A DNA stretch of 64,000 nucleotides from Enterobacter sichuanensis (GTDB taxonomy: Bacteria > Pseudomonadota > Gammaproteobacteria > Enterobacterales > Enterobacteriaceae). The stretch spans positions 1 to 64,000 of the forward strand of contig NZ_POVL01000005.1 of NCBI RefSeq assembly GCF_002939185.1. Direction: 5' to 3'. The notes under the pieces were generated by a model that saw only the letters and a list, made by a program, of their open reading frames with translations, was not told the origin of the DNA and ran no database searches. The translations under genes and the position numbers were made by a program. Shown here piece after piece: positions 44,072 to 54,970 of the stretch. Numbering within the stretch: the first letter of the stretch is position 1; each line of letters starts with the position of its first letter.

Positions 44072-45715
44072 ATGAATACCCTTCCTCACTGGTGGCAGAA
44101 CGGCGTCATCTATCAGATTTACCCAAAGAGTTTTCAGGACACCACCGGCAGCGGCACCGGTGATTTACGCGGCGTGACGCAGCGGCTGGACTACCTCAAA
44201 ACCCTCGGCATCGATGCCATCTGGCTGACGCCGTTCTATATCTCCCCGCAGGTGGATAACGGCTACGACGTGGCGAACTACACCGCCATCGACCCGGCCT
44301 ACGGCACGCTGGATGATTTTGACGCGCTGGTTGCAGGTGCGCACGCGCGCGGCATTCGCATCGTGCTGGATATGGTGTTTAACCACACCTCCACGCAGCA
44401 CGCCTGGTTCCGGGAATCGCTGAACAAAGCCAGTCCGTACCGCCAGTTTTACATCTGGCGCGACGGCACGCCGGAGCAGCTTCCTAACAACTGGCGCTCC
44501 AAGTTCGGCGGCAACGCCTGGCGCTGGCACGCCGAGAGCGAGCAGTATTATCTGCACCTGTTTGCCCCGGAGCAGGCGGATCTTAACTGGGAGAATCCGG
44601 ACGTGCGCGCCGAGCTGAAAAAAGTGTGCGAGTTCTGGGCCGACAGGGGCGTGGATGGCCTGCGTCTCGACGTCATTAACCTGATTTCGAAAGATCAGGA
44701 TTTCCCGAATGACGAAACCGGTGACGGCCGCCGTTTCTACACTGACGGGCCGCGCATCCACGAGTATCTGCAGGAGATGAGCCGCGACGTCTTTACCCCG
44801 CGTAATTTGATGACGGTGGGCGAGATGTCCTCGACCTCGCTGGAGAACTGCCAGCAGTATGCTTCTCTCGATGGCCGCGAGCTGTCGATGACCTTTAACT
44901 TCCACCACCTTAAGGTCGATTATCCCGGCGGTGAAAAATGGACGAAGGCGAAGCCGGACTTCGTGGCGCTTAAAGCCCTCTTCCGTCACTGGCAGCAGGG
45001 GATGCACAACAAAGCCTGGAACGCGCTGTTCTGGTGTAACCACGACCAGCCGCGCATTGTGTCGCGCTTCGGTGACGAAGGAGAATACCGCGTTCACGCC
45101 GCGAAGATGCTCGGCATGGTGCTGCACGGCATGCAGGGCACGCCGTATATCTACCAGGGTGAAGAGCTGGGGATGACCAACCCGCATTTCAGCCGCATCA
45201 CCGATTATCGCGACGTGGAAAGTCTGAATATGTTCGCCGAACTGCGGGCCAACGGTCGCGATCCGGACGAATTACTGGCGATCCTGGCGAGTAAGTCCCG
45301 CGACAACGGCCGCACGCCGATGCAGTGGGATGCCTCGCACAACGCGGGGTTTAGCGAGGGCGAGCCGTGGATTGGCGTCTGCGATAACTACGAAACCGTC
45401 AACGTCCGCGCGGCGCTGGATGACCCGGAGTCGGTGTTTTACACCTACCAGTCTCTCATCAGCCTGCGCAAAACCCTGCCGGTGCTGACGTGGGGGGATT
45501 ATGAGGATCTGCTGCCGGAGCACCCATCCCTGTGGTGCTATCGCCGCCAGTGGCAGGGGCAGACGCTGATGGTAGTGGCGAACCTGAGCGATAAACCTCA
45601 TGAATGGACGACTGACCTCCTGAGCGGCGCGTGGCAAACGGTGATAAGCAACTACCCGTCGCCGCAGAAAACGACGCTGCGTCCGTTTGAGGCCGTCTGG
45701 TGGCTACAGGCGTAA
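44072..45715 (+). CDS. treC: Trehalose-6-phosphate hydrolase
   Basis: This 547-residue GH13 enzyme splits trehalose-6-phosphate to glucose and glucose-6-phosphate. The catalytic triad lies in GLRLDVINL (nucleophile Asp), TVGEMSS (acid Glu) and CNHDQPR (Asp). The N-terminal WWQNGVIYQIYPKSFQDTTG segment is typical of oligo-1,6-glucosidase relatives. The ATG at 44072 is chosen for its AGGAA site, and an open frame five codons upstream is rejected. A G+C-rich terminator follows. Confidence 0.95.
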   Translation: MNTLPHWWQNGVIYQIYPKSFQDTTGSGTGDLRGVTQRLDYLKTLGIDAIWLTPFYISPQVDNGYDVANYTAIDPAYGTLDDFDALVAGAHARGIRIVLDMVFNHTSTQHAWFRESLNKASPYRQFYIWRDGTPEQLPNNWRSKFGGNAWRWHAESEQYYLHLFAPEQADLNWENPDVRAELKKVCEFWADRGVDGLRLDVINLISKDQDFPNDETGDGRRFYTDGPRIHEYLQEMSRDVFTPRNLMTVGEMSSTSLENCQQYASLDGRELSMTFNFHHLKVDYPGGEKWTKAKPDFVALKALFRHWQQGMHNKAWNALFWCNHDQPRIVSRFGDEGEYRVHAAKMLGMVLHGMQGTPYIYQGEELGMTNPHFSRITDYRDVESLNMFAELRANGRDPDELLAILASKSRDNGRTPMQWDASHNAGFSEGEPWIGVCDNYETVNVRAALDDPESVFYTYQSLISLRKTLPVLTWGDYEDLLPEHPSLWCYRRQWQGQTLMVVANLSDKPHEWTTDLLSGAWQTVISNYPSPQKTTLRPFEAVWWLQA

Positions 45716-45722
45716 TACCTTC

Positions 45723-45765
45723 ACCGGGCGCATCCGTTGCGCCCGGTGTACTTTACTGTTTTTGT
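45723..45765 (+). terminator. Rho-independent terminator after treC
   Basis: ACCGGGCGCA (45723-45732) pairs perfectly with TGCGCCCGGT (45738-45747), a 10-bp stem with a 5-base loop. A T-rich stretch (CTGTTTTTGTT) follows. Confidence 0.8.
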
Positions 45766-45874
45766 TGAATAATTAATCAGATTTTTCCTTTCCGCATTTA
45801 CAATCGCTACAGCGCCCGCCGTTTGTACTCTCGTCTTTTTACTTTGTTCTGAATCAAATAAATCGCAAACATGT

Positions 45875-45928
45875 TTGATGCAAATCACTATATGTAGCAC
45901 TTAAAATGCACGCCGACCCAACATCTTG
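45875..45928 (+). promoter_or_regulatory. FNR site and paired NrdR boxes upstream of nrdD
   Basis: TTGATGCAAATCAC (45875-45888) fits the FNR consensus in 9 of 10 defined positions. Two NrdR-type cores follow, CTATATGTAG (45888-45897) and CAACATCTTG (45919-45928). Their starts are 31 bases apart, three helical turns, as in known nrd promoters. The FNR and first NrdR sites touch. This predicts anaerobic activation and repression by NrdR when dATP/ATP levels are high. The leader to the start codon is about 160 bases. Confidence 0.8.
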
Positions 45929-46091
45929 TATTAATCGTCTACTATTCCAACAACAAGACGGCGACTCCGCTCTCCGGAATTGTGGATAACAAGGGTCAGA
46001 AACGAGGGAAGTGACTGGCCGGTCTCAGGATCTGTCCGGTGAATACTTCTCCGCCTCTGTGGATAACCTGTTTTTAAAAAATGGAGTGATC

Positions 46092-48230
<2,139 letters not shown>

Positions 48231-48248
48231 GTTCTTCGCCAGGTTCTC

Positions 48249-48358
48249 CCCCTCACCCTACCCCTCTCCCTCAAGGGAGAGGGAACCGATCGAGCACATT
48301 GCTAAGCCTGACGCCGGTTTTCTCCCTCTCCCTGTGGGAGAGGGCCGGGGTGAGGGCA
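48249..48358. repeat. CCCTCACCC palindromic repeats, copies 3a and 3b, inside nrdD-nrdG
   Basis: Two copies lie between nrdD and nrdG: 48249-48292 and 48321-48358. Each pairs CCCTCTCCC with GGGAGAGGG. Their presence inside an operon may reduce nrdG relative to nrdD. Confidence 0.85.
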
Positions 48359-48371
48359 TCAGGTTAACGTT

Positions 48372-48836
48372 ATGAACTATCACCAGTACTACCCCGTCGA
48401 CATCGTTAACGGCCCCGGCACCCGCTGCACCCTGTTCGTTTCCGGCTGCGTGCACGAGTGCCCCGGCTGCTATAACAAAAGCACCTGGCGCCTCAATTCC
48501 GGCATACCGTTTACCGCTGAGATGGCAGACAGGATCATCAACGACCTGAACGACACACGCATCAAACGCCAGGGGATTTCGCTCTCCGGCGGCGATCCGC
48601 TGCATCCGCAAAACGTGCCGGATATTCTGAAGCTGGTGAAACGCATTCGCCGCGAATGTGCGGGAAAAGACATCTGGGTCTGGACGGGCTATAAGCTGGA
48701 TGAACTGAATGCGGCTCAGAGGGAGGTCGTGGACCTGATTAACGTGCTGGTCGACGGCAAGTTTATGCAGGATTTAAAAGACCCGTCGCTTATCTGGCGA
48801 GGCAGCAGTAACCAGGTCGTGCATCATCTGCGTTGA
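48372..48836 (+). CDS. nrdG: Anaerobic ribonucleotide reductase activating enzyme
   Basis: This 154-residue radical SAM enzyme generates the glycyl radical on NrdD. The iron-sulfur motif is SGCVHECPGC. The downstream SAM-binding segments SLSGGDPLHPQN and VWTGYKLDEL are intact. It has the short length of E. coli NrdG. The start ATG has a weak AGGTTAACGTT site just after the repeats. Confidence 0.96.
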   Translation: MNYHQYYPVDIVNGPGTRCTLFVSGCVHECPGCYNKSTWRLNSGIPFTAEMADRIINDLNDTRIKRQGISLSGGDPLHPQNVPDILKLVKRIRRECAGKDIWVWTGYKLDELNAAQREVVDLINVLVDGKFMQDLKDPSLIWRGSSNQVVHHLR

Positions 48837-48868
48837 ATGAAGGCGGATATCCTCTGTCCGCCTGAACG

Positions 48869-50779
48869 TCAAAACCGACTCAAACTCTCCATCGCCACCG
48901 CCTTAAACCCGGCAAAATCCCCACAGCTACAGAGCCGCGACATCGCCCGTTCACGCAGGAAGGTGACGAAGATATCGTAAATCGCCATCGCCTCTTCGTA
49001 CTCGCTTTTGCTGATGGCGAGCAGGAAGATGACGTGCGCGGTTTCGTCACCCCACGGGATGCCCTGCGGGGCGAGGACGGTATAGACCACCGTTTTCTGC
49101 GCCAGCAGGCCGAGGGAGTGCGGCAGCGCGATGCCGTCCCCGAGCATGGTGCTGACGATGGCCTCACGCTCAACGACCGACTCCAGAAAGGCTTCCCCCA
49201 CAAATCCCTCTTCTTCAAGCTGTTCGCACAGCTCCCGGAACAGGGTCTGCTGGTCAACAGGCGTGTTAATAATGCGGAAATGGGCTGCGTCAAAGTATTT
49301 ATCCAGCATCCACGGGCGGGTGCGGTCCACCAGCACCAGCTTGCCGATCTGCTCCAGCTGGTAATCCGTCGGGAACGGGGCGATCATCACCACCGGTTTC
49401 GACTTTTCACTGACGCGGACGGTGGAAATAACAAAATCTTCGCTGATGGATTCGGTCAGCTCGTACTCGCGCAGGGTGAGGGTGCGCGTCATCTCAATTT
49501 GCGGGTATTTGCGCTGCAGCACCGCCTCAATCATGCGCACCATGGCGTTACCGGCGTCACACACCAGCAGCACGCGCGGCTGGCGCTGGTAGCCGATGTT
49601 GTAGTGGCGCTCCAGCCCGACGCCGATGTGCAGCACCAGGAAGCCAATCTCGTTTTCGCTGATCACATACGGCGTATATTTGCCCCAGCTCGACACCGCC
49701 GCCAGGGTCATATCCCACGCCATCGGGTAGTGCTGCTTGATGTTATCCAGCAGCGGATTCGGGATCATGATTTGATACCGCACGCGGGTGATCATGGTTT
49801 TGATGTGCGTGAGCAGATCCGCATGCAGCTGTTCGTCGCTGAGCAGGTTGTAGTTATAGTGGGTGTTAATGTAGCGCAGGATATAGTTAACCAGCGCTTC
49901 GTCGTCGTCGGCATTTATGGCGCTGGGCGCAATCTCCTGGATCTGCCGCGCGGCGATGTGAACGCACAGCCAGCTCTCCTCCGAAGGTGAAAGCGCTTTG
50001 CCCGCCAGCTGCTGGAGGGTCACGGCGATATCTTTCGCCGCCTCGCGCACGTTCTCTTCCACGTCTTCGGCATGGAATTCCGGCAGCGGGTAACCTTCGC
50101 TGATGCGGCGCACCGACACCGCGCAGTAGAGGCGCAGGAACAGCTCGCCTTCGTCGGTCAGGCGGATGTGATGATGCGTCAGTGCGTCGTGCAGCACCGG
50201 TACCATCTGCTCCGCCACGCCCGCATTCAGCGCAACCTCCGTCACCAGTGGATTCAGGCTGTCCTGCTGGGCCAGCTCCCAGAGCAGATCGGTCAGGCAC
50301 GCGCGGATCGCCATCTCGCTGCCAAACAGCTTCATCCCGTGGCGAGGACGGGTTTCCAGCGTCAGGTTATAGCGGTGGAACCACTCGCGCACCTCGGCCA
50401 TGTCGCTCTGCAGCGTGGCGCGGCTGACGAACCACTCGTCCGCCAGATCCTCAAGCTTGAGGGAAAAGGCCGAGGTCAGAAAACGCACCACCAGATAGTC
50501 CACGCGCTCCGGCCCGGTCCGCGGAATGCGCAGCGCACGCGGGTGGGAGGCCTGCAGCTGCTGATAGCGCTCGGCATCCTCAATTTTGAGCTGGTAGCCG
50601 TTGCCCCGGCTCAGAATGAACTGCGCGCCGTGGCCTGCCAGCAGCGCGTTGAGGGCGGTGATATCCGCACGGACGGTTCGCGTGGAGACCGACAGCCGCT
50701 GCGCCAGCTCGTCCTGTGGCAGCGTCTCGTTTTGCAACAGATCGAAAAGTTGCGCTAAACGTTGGTTCGGGAATCGCAC
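48869..50779 (-). CDS. MtlR-like activator: HTH, two PRDs, EIIB-like and EIIA domains
   Basis: This 636-residue multidomain regulator has HTH_11 at 5-60 (LAQRLSVSTRTVRADITALN), a second HTH-like region about 95-165, and two PTS regulation domains (about 180-395). An EIIB-like segment (about 405-490, VLLVCDAGNAMVRMIE with a conserved-type Cys) is followed by a fructose-type EIIA domain (about 500-636, LPHSLGLL contains the typical His). PRDs are phosphorylated by PTS proteins, so activity should follow sugar flux. Transcription starts at a GTG with AGGA 8 bases upstream. It is last in the cluster. The sigma-54 regulator DgaR is unrelated in layout, so it is not named here. Confidence 0.88.
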   Translation of the reverse strand: MRFPNQRLAQLFDLLQNETLPQDELAQRLSVSTRTVRADITALNALLAGHGAQFILSRGNGYQLKIEDAERYQQLQASHPRALRIPRTGPERVDYLVVRFLTSAFSLKLEDLADEWFVSRATLQSDMAEVREWFHRYNLTLETRPRHGMKLFGSEMAIRACLTDLLWELAQQDSLNPLVTEVALNAGVAEQMVPVLHDALTHHHIRLTDEGELFLRLYCAVSVRRISEGYPLPEFHAEDVEENVREAAKDIAVTLQQLAGKALSPSEESWLCVHIAARQIQEIAPSAINADDDEALVNYILRYINTHYNYNLLSDEQLHADLLTHIKTMITRVRYQIMIPNPLLDNIKQHYPMAWDMTLAAVSSWGKYTPYVISENEIGFLVLHIGVGLERHYNIGYQRQPRVLLVCDAGNAMVRMIEAVLQRKYPQIEMTRTLTLREYELTESISEDFVISTVRVSEKSKPVVMIAPFPTDYQLEQIGKLVLVDRTRPWMLDKYFDAAHFRIINTPVDQQTLFRELCEQLEEEGFVGEAFLESVVEREAIVSTMLGDGIALPHSLGLLAQKTVVYTVLAPQGIPWGDETAHVIFLLAISKSEYEEAMAIYDIFVTFLRERAMSRLCSCGDFAGFKAVAMESLSRF

Positions 50780-50798
50780 GTCGTTGTCCTCTTACGGC

Positions 50799-51935
50799 TT
50801 AAGGTGAAATAACCATCTGGGATGGGCTGCCGACCGGGGTATAGTCTGGCTCAACGCTTAGCCTGCCGTCCTGACCGACGCGGAAACGGGTAATGTTGTC
50901 GCTGCGCTGGTTCATAACGTACAGCCAGCGGCCCTGTTTATCGAGCGTCAGGGTGCGCGGGTAATCGCCTCGCGTCCAGACATCATCCTGATGCGTCAGC
51001 GTGCCCTCCGCTGTTACGGTAAAGTGCCCGATGCTGTTATGCAAACGGTTAGCCACATACAGCTGTTTACCATCGGCGCTTAACGCCAGCCCCGCCGCAA
51101 AACTGGTGCCTTTGTACCCTTCCGGCAGGGCAGACACCGTTTTGCCCTCTTTCAACGTACCGTTGGCCTGCACGGCATAGTGGGTGAGCGTCGACGCCTC
51201 TTCGTTAATCAGCCACAGGGCGTCCCCCTTCGGCGTGAAGACAAAATGGCGCGGTCCGGCCCCTTTTGAGGAGGCGCGAATAAACGGCGGATCGTTTGGT
51301 GTCAGCGTGCCGGTTCGCTCGTCCAGGCGGTACTGGTAGATGCGATCTAACCCCAGATCGGTGGAAAACACGTATTTCCCGCTGGGATCGGTGGCGATCA
51401 TGTGCGCATGAGGTCCGTTGTGATCGCTGATGGCAAAACTGCCTTCAGCGGCCGCTTCCGGTTTTGCCGCGCCCGGTTCGCCCTGATCCTGATGGGTGTC
51501 CGTGGCATCCCCCAGGCTGCCGTCTGCCTTAACCGGCAGAACGGCAATCGACCCGCTGACGTAGTTGGCCACCAGCAGATGCTGGCAATTTGGCGTCAGC
51601 GAAAGATAAACCGGCCCGGCCCCGCCGGACGCCACCTGATTGAGCTCGCTCAGCTCACCCTTATCGCCGATGCGCAGCGCCTGCACCACGCCCTGCTCCA
51701 CTTCGCTTGCCAGATAGAGCGTTTTGCCGTCGGGCGAGACGGTCAGCTGCGCGGCGTTCGGCAGTTTGCTCACCAGCGTTTTATTGCCGAGCGCGCCGGT
51801 TTGCGGGTCAACGGTAAAGCGGTACAGCCCTTCCCCGTTAGGGTTATAGGTACCCACCCAGGCGTACTGCGTCTGGGCGACAGCGGCGCTGGCAAGTAAA
51901 GAGAGTGAAGCGACAAGCAGGTTACGGGTGTGCAT
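50799..51935 (-). CDS. Periplasmic lactonase-family beta-propeller protein
   Basis: This 378-residue protein has a signal peptide (1-20, MHTRNLLVASLSLLASAAVA) and a seven-bladed propeller of the 6-phosphogluconolactonase (YbhE/Pgl-like) family. The repeated units include YAWVGTYNPNGEGLYRF, VSPDGKTLYLASE, YLSLTPNCQHLLVANY and HFVFTPKGDALWLINE. Export is unusual, since most Pgl proteins are cytosolic. It sits between dgaF and the activator, so it may open a sugar-acid lactone before uptake. Activity is inferred from fold and context. It starts 20 bases after dgaF. Confidence 0.8.
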   Translation of the reverse strand: MHTRNLLVASLSLLASAAVAQTQYAWVGTYNPNGEGLYRFTVDPQTGALGNKTLVSKLPNAAQLTVSPDGKTLYLASEVEQGVVQALRIGDKGELSELNQVASGGAGPVYLSLTPNCQHLLVANYVSGSIAVLPVKADGSLGDATDTHQDQGEPGAAKPEAAAEGSFAISDHNGPHAHMIATDPSGKYVFSTDLGLDRIYQYRLDERTGTLTPNDPPFIRASSKGAGPRHFVFTPKGDALWLINEEASTLTHYAVQANGTLKEGKTVSALPEGYKGTSFAAGLALSADGKQLYVANRLHNSIGHFTVTAEGTLTHQDDVWTRGDYPRTLTLDKQGRWLYVMNQRSDNITRFRVGQDGRLSVEPDYTPVGSPSQMVISP

Positions 51936-51955
51936 GGTGGCTCCTGTTGAAGGTA

Positions 51956-52696
51956 TTACTTAACGAGTTTCTTCGTCATTTCAAGCAACGTACGCACATC
52001 TTCCGGACGCGTATCGCCGCTGGCTTTGTCGATAATCGAGCTGTAGATATGCGGGATGATTTTGCTCACGCCTGCGTCCAGGGCGATCTGCAGGATCTCC
52101 TCAAAATTCTCCAGATCGATTCCCCCTGTCGGCTCCAGCCAGAAGTCGTGACGGGCGCAGGCTACTGCTACAGCCTGATATTCGTCACGGCACTTGAGGC
52201 CGCCCATCGGGAAGTATTTGATTGAGCTGCCGCCAAAATCTTTCAGCAGGGCAATCGCGGTTTCCACCGGCACAATGCCGTCCGGTGCTGCGCTGCTCAG
52301 CGGGCCGGTGGAGATTTTCACCATGCCGACAGTGCCGGTCGGTGAGACCAGACCGTTGACTACGGAGTCGTTCTGTCCCAGCAGCGCGCGGCTGGTGGCG
52401 ACGCCGGTAAAGACCTGATTGACGTGCTGCGGTTGCACCTGGCGGGCGATTTCGCTCACCATCGCCGACTGGTTCGGGTCGCCTGCGCCAAGTCCTACCG
52501 AGAGCGCGTTGTCAATCAGCACCGCGTACTCACGCATATCAGCGACCGCGCTGGCTACGTCCGGATAATTTTTGGAGAGCACGCCCAACAGCACATGACC
52601 TTCCGCCGCCTCGTAAATGGCGCTGGCGTTAGCCTTCGAACCTGCCAGCACGTTCAGACAGACGCGGTCACGGTAAAAATTGGGGGTCAGTTTCAT
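51956..52696 (-). CDS. dgaF: DgaF-type 2-keto-3-deoxy-phosphogluconate aldolase
   Basis: This 246-residue TIM-barrel protein of the KDGP aldolase family (DgaF in the Salmonella glucosaminate operon) cleaves 2-keto-3-deoxy-6-phosphogluconate to pyruvate and glyceraldehyde-3-phosphate. Recognisable segments are NVLAGSKANASAIYEAAEGHVLLG, FTGVATSRALLG and WLEPTGGIDLENFEEI. The start overlaps the dgaE stop by 4 bases (ATGA), so both are co-translated. It is distinct from Eda. Confident in family; the substrate is inferred from the Salmonella homologue. Confidence 0.85.
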   Translation of the reverse strand: MKLTPNFYRDRVCLNVLAGSKANASAIYEAAEGHVLLGVLSKNYPDVASAVADMREYAVLIDNALSVGLGAGDPNQSAMVSEIARQVQPQHVNQVFTGVATSRALLGQNDSVVNGLVSPTGTVGMVKISTGPLSSAAPDGIVPVETAIALLKDFGGSSIKYFPMGGLKCRDEYQAVAVACARHDFWLEPTGGIDLENFEEILQIALDAGVSKIIPHIYSSIIDKASGDTRPEDVRTLLEMTKKLVK

Positions 52697-53811
52697 GCCT
52701 TATTCTCCTGTCCTAACACTTCACTAATGCGACGGTACACAATGTTCAACTGGTCAGCATTCACACTGCGCACGTCCGCTTCGATGATCCCTTCGTTGGC
52801 CTTGTAGCCACGGAAGTAAATGGCGTATTCGCCCTGCTTCAGAGCATTCACCAGCTCGCCGGTGCCGATGCCGGTAATGGCTTCGTCGAACTTAATCTCG
52901 GTGCGCGCGATATCGCGACCCGCGCTGTCCCAGACCACGCGCGCCGTGACGCCGGTGAGGGTGTTGAGTGCGTCGATAAACGGCGTCATCTTCGCCACCA
53001 TTTCCGCACCGCTCTCTTTGGTCGCCGTCAGGTAGTGTTCGATGGCGCAGGTCAGGCCGAGGATCCCCTCTTTGCCGACCTTCATCGCGCGGCCAATGCC
53101 CGCCGTCTGGCGCTTCACCCACTCGACGTAGCGGGTCTTGCCGATCACCAGCCCGCTGGTAGGCCCTTCAATCGCCTTCGCGCCGCTGTAGATCACCAGA
53201 TCGGCCCCGGATCGGTAGTAGGTATGCAGATCTTCTTCCGCTGCCGCGTCGACGATCAGCGGAAGATCGTGTTTACGCGCCACCACCGCTGCCTGCTCAA
53301 CGCTGAGCATGCTTTTCTGCACGCAGTGGTGCGATTTGATGTACAGGATCGCCGCGGTGCGTGGGGTGATTGCCGCCGCCAGCTGATCGGCGGAACATTC
53401 GTTGGCATAGCCCGCTTCCACCACCCTGCCGCCGCCCAGCGCCACCATGGTGCCCACCGGTGCGCCGAAGTTAACGTTGTGCCCTTTCGGCAAGACGATC
53501 TCGTTGTTCTCAACGGGCGTCACGTGCAGGTTTTCCAGCAGCCAGTCACTGTCTTTCACCAGCACCGCCGCCACCGACTGGGCAATGCCCGCCGAGGCGC
53601 AGGAGACCACCGTCGCCCCTTCAACGTCCAGCAGCTTCGCGATGTATTCCCCGGTTTTGTTAACCAGATCCTTCATCTCGAAATAGTGATTCATGCCGTC
53701 CATCGCCGCCTGAACCACTTCCGGGCGCGGCGTGGAGACGCCCAGCGCCGTCATGCGGCCGGAGGTGTTGATGACCTGCTTTAAGTTGTATTTCTCATAA
53801 ATTGAAGGCAT
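52693..53811 (-). CDS. dgaE: DgaE-type PLP-dependent ammonia-lyase
   Basis: This 372-residue SelA-like fold-type I PLP enzyme is called DgaE in the Salmonella glucosaminate pathway. There it converts D-glucosaminate-6-phosphate to 2-keto-3-deoxy-6-phosphogluconate and ammonia. The PLP lysine is in YSGAKAIEGPTSG, with HHCVQKSMLSVEQ and LIVDAAAEED before it. It overlaps the amidohydrolase stop by 17 bases and dgaF by 4. Its requirement for a phosphorylated substrate implies that uptake or an earlier step phosphorylates the sugar acid, yet no kinase is present. Confidence 0.86.
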   Translation of the reverse strand: MPSIYEKYNLKQVINTSGRMTALGVSTPRPEVVQAAMDGMNHYFEMKDLVNKTGEYIAKLLDVEGATVVSCASAGIAQSVAAVLVKDSDWLLENLHVTPVENNEIVLPKGHNVNFGAPVGTMVALGGGRVVEAGYANECSADQLAAAITPRTAAILYIKSHHCVQKSMLSVEQAAVVARKHDLPLIVDAAAEEDLHTYYRSGADLVIYSGAKAIEGPTSGLVIGKTRYVEWVKRQTAGIGRAMKVGKEGILGLTCAIEHYLTATKESGAEMVAKMTPFIDALNTLTGVTARVVWDSAGRDIARTEIKFDEAITGIGTGELVNALKQGEYAIYFRGYKANEGIIEADVRSVNADQLNIVYRRISEVLGQENKA

Positions 53812-54928
53812 GTTCCGTGCTCCCTTGTTCGGTCATGTAGCCCTTGCCCGCGCGGATCGCGGCAAGCGGCACCAGAATGTGTTCAGCCTGCAGGCTGTCG
53901 TTTTCGGCATCCGTCAGCACCGTCGGCTGACGTTTAACGGTGAACAGCGTCAGGTCGGCGTCAAGGCCGGGCTGAATGCGCCCTTTGCGCGCCAGTCGCA
54001 GGCCATCAGCCGCGTTCGCGGTCACGCAGTCAATCACCTGCGGCAATGACATGCCGATGGCGAGGAATTTAGACATCACGCTCGCCAGCGACCCGACCGG
54101 GCCATTGATGCGGTTGCGGCAGTAGATATCCGAGCTGATGGTGTGGGGCAGAATGCCCATCGCGATGGCACGTTTTGCCACCTCAAAGCTGAAGCTCGCC
54201 GTACCGTGGCCAACGTCCAGCCGTACGCCGAGCTTCAGCGCAGACGTAATGGACGCACGCAGCTCGCCGGAAGGCGTCAGAATGCGGTTGGGTTTGCCGT
54301 TATAGCAGTGGGTGATGATGTCGCCCGAGCTCAGCAATTCGGCGATTTCGTCGAGGTTTGGCGGGTTATTGCCGATGTGCACCATCAGCGGCAGGTCGCC
54401 GTTCTCTTTCTGGATGGCTTTCGCACGCGCAAGCGGCGTAATGCCGTTGTCACCGACCACGCTGCTGCTCATGCGCGCCTTCAGGCCGACGATAAAATCA
54501 GGGTGGCGTTTTACCGCCTGCTTCACCGCGTCGGCGTCAACATTGGCCATATTGGCCAGCTCGTTCTGGGCAATCAGCCCTACGCGGGAGATGTTCAGCA
54601 GCGCGAACACCTCGGTGGTGGCTTTGCGGGTAATTTCATAGAAGTCGTCCACGTCGTCTGCCCCGGTACTGCCCGCATCCACCACGCTGGTGACGCCGGT
54701 GGCAATCCCGACGCTGTCCGGTTCGTCGTGGTAAATCGGGGAGTTCGGGTAGCAGTGAACGTGCGAGTCGATCCAGCCTGCGCTGACGAACACGTCACCG
54801 TTCAGCTCAACCGTCTTATGTGCGGGAGCATCAATCTCGCCCTGCGCCGCGATCGAACCGTCCTGAATGGCGATATCGGTCAGGGTATCGTCGGCAAGGC
54901 GCGCGCGGCGCAGGAGTAAATCAAACAT
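53795..54928 (-). CDS. Amidohydrolase/deacetylase-family metallohydrolase
   Basis: This 377-residue enzyme of the amidohydrolase superfamily (EF_0837/AHA_3915 group) has the metal motif SAGWIDSHVHCYPN, MVHIGNNPPNLDE, ITHCYNGKPN and DVGHGTASFSF, which supply the histidines and aspartate of a binuclear site. It could remove an N-acyl group from an amino-sugar acid or open an amide. It precedes dgaE and follows the DUF4310 gene by 42 bases. The exact substrate is unknown. The association with dgaE/dgaF and the membrane genes is seen in other species as well. Confidence 0.82.
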   Translation of the reverse strand: MFDLLLRRARLADDTLTDIAIQDGSIAAQGEIDAPAHKTVELNGDVFVSAGWIDSHVHCYPNSPIYHDEPDSVGIATGVTSVVDAGSTGADDVDDFYEITRKATTEVFALLNISRVGLIAQNELANMANVDADAVKQAVKRHPDFIVGLKARMSSSVVGDNGITPLARAKAIQKENGDLPLMVHIGNNPPNLDEIAELLSSGDIITHCYNGKPNRILTPSGELRASITSALKLGVRLDVGHGTASFSFEVAKRAIAMGILPHTISSDIYCRNRINGPVGSLASVMSKFLAIGMSLPQVIDCVTANAADGLRLARKGRIQPGLDADLTLFTVKRQPTVLTDAENDSLQAEHILVPLAAIRAGKGYMTEQGSTEHAFNL

Positions 54929-54970
54929 GGGGTTCTCCTGATAAGGCGGGCGCCAGCGCGCCCGCAGGTA

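Noticed and set aside
46011-46091. Longer N-terminus for nrdD
   Set aside because: The extra 27 codons have no homology and the ATG at 46092 restores the exact E. coli length.
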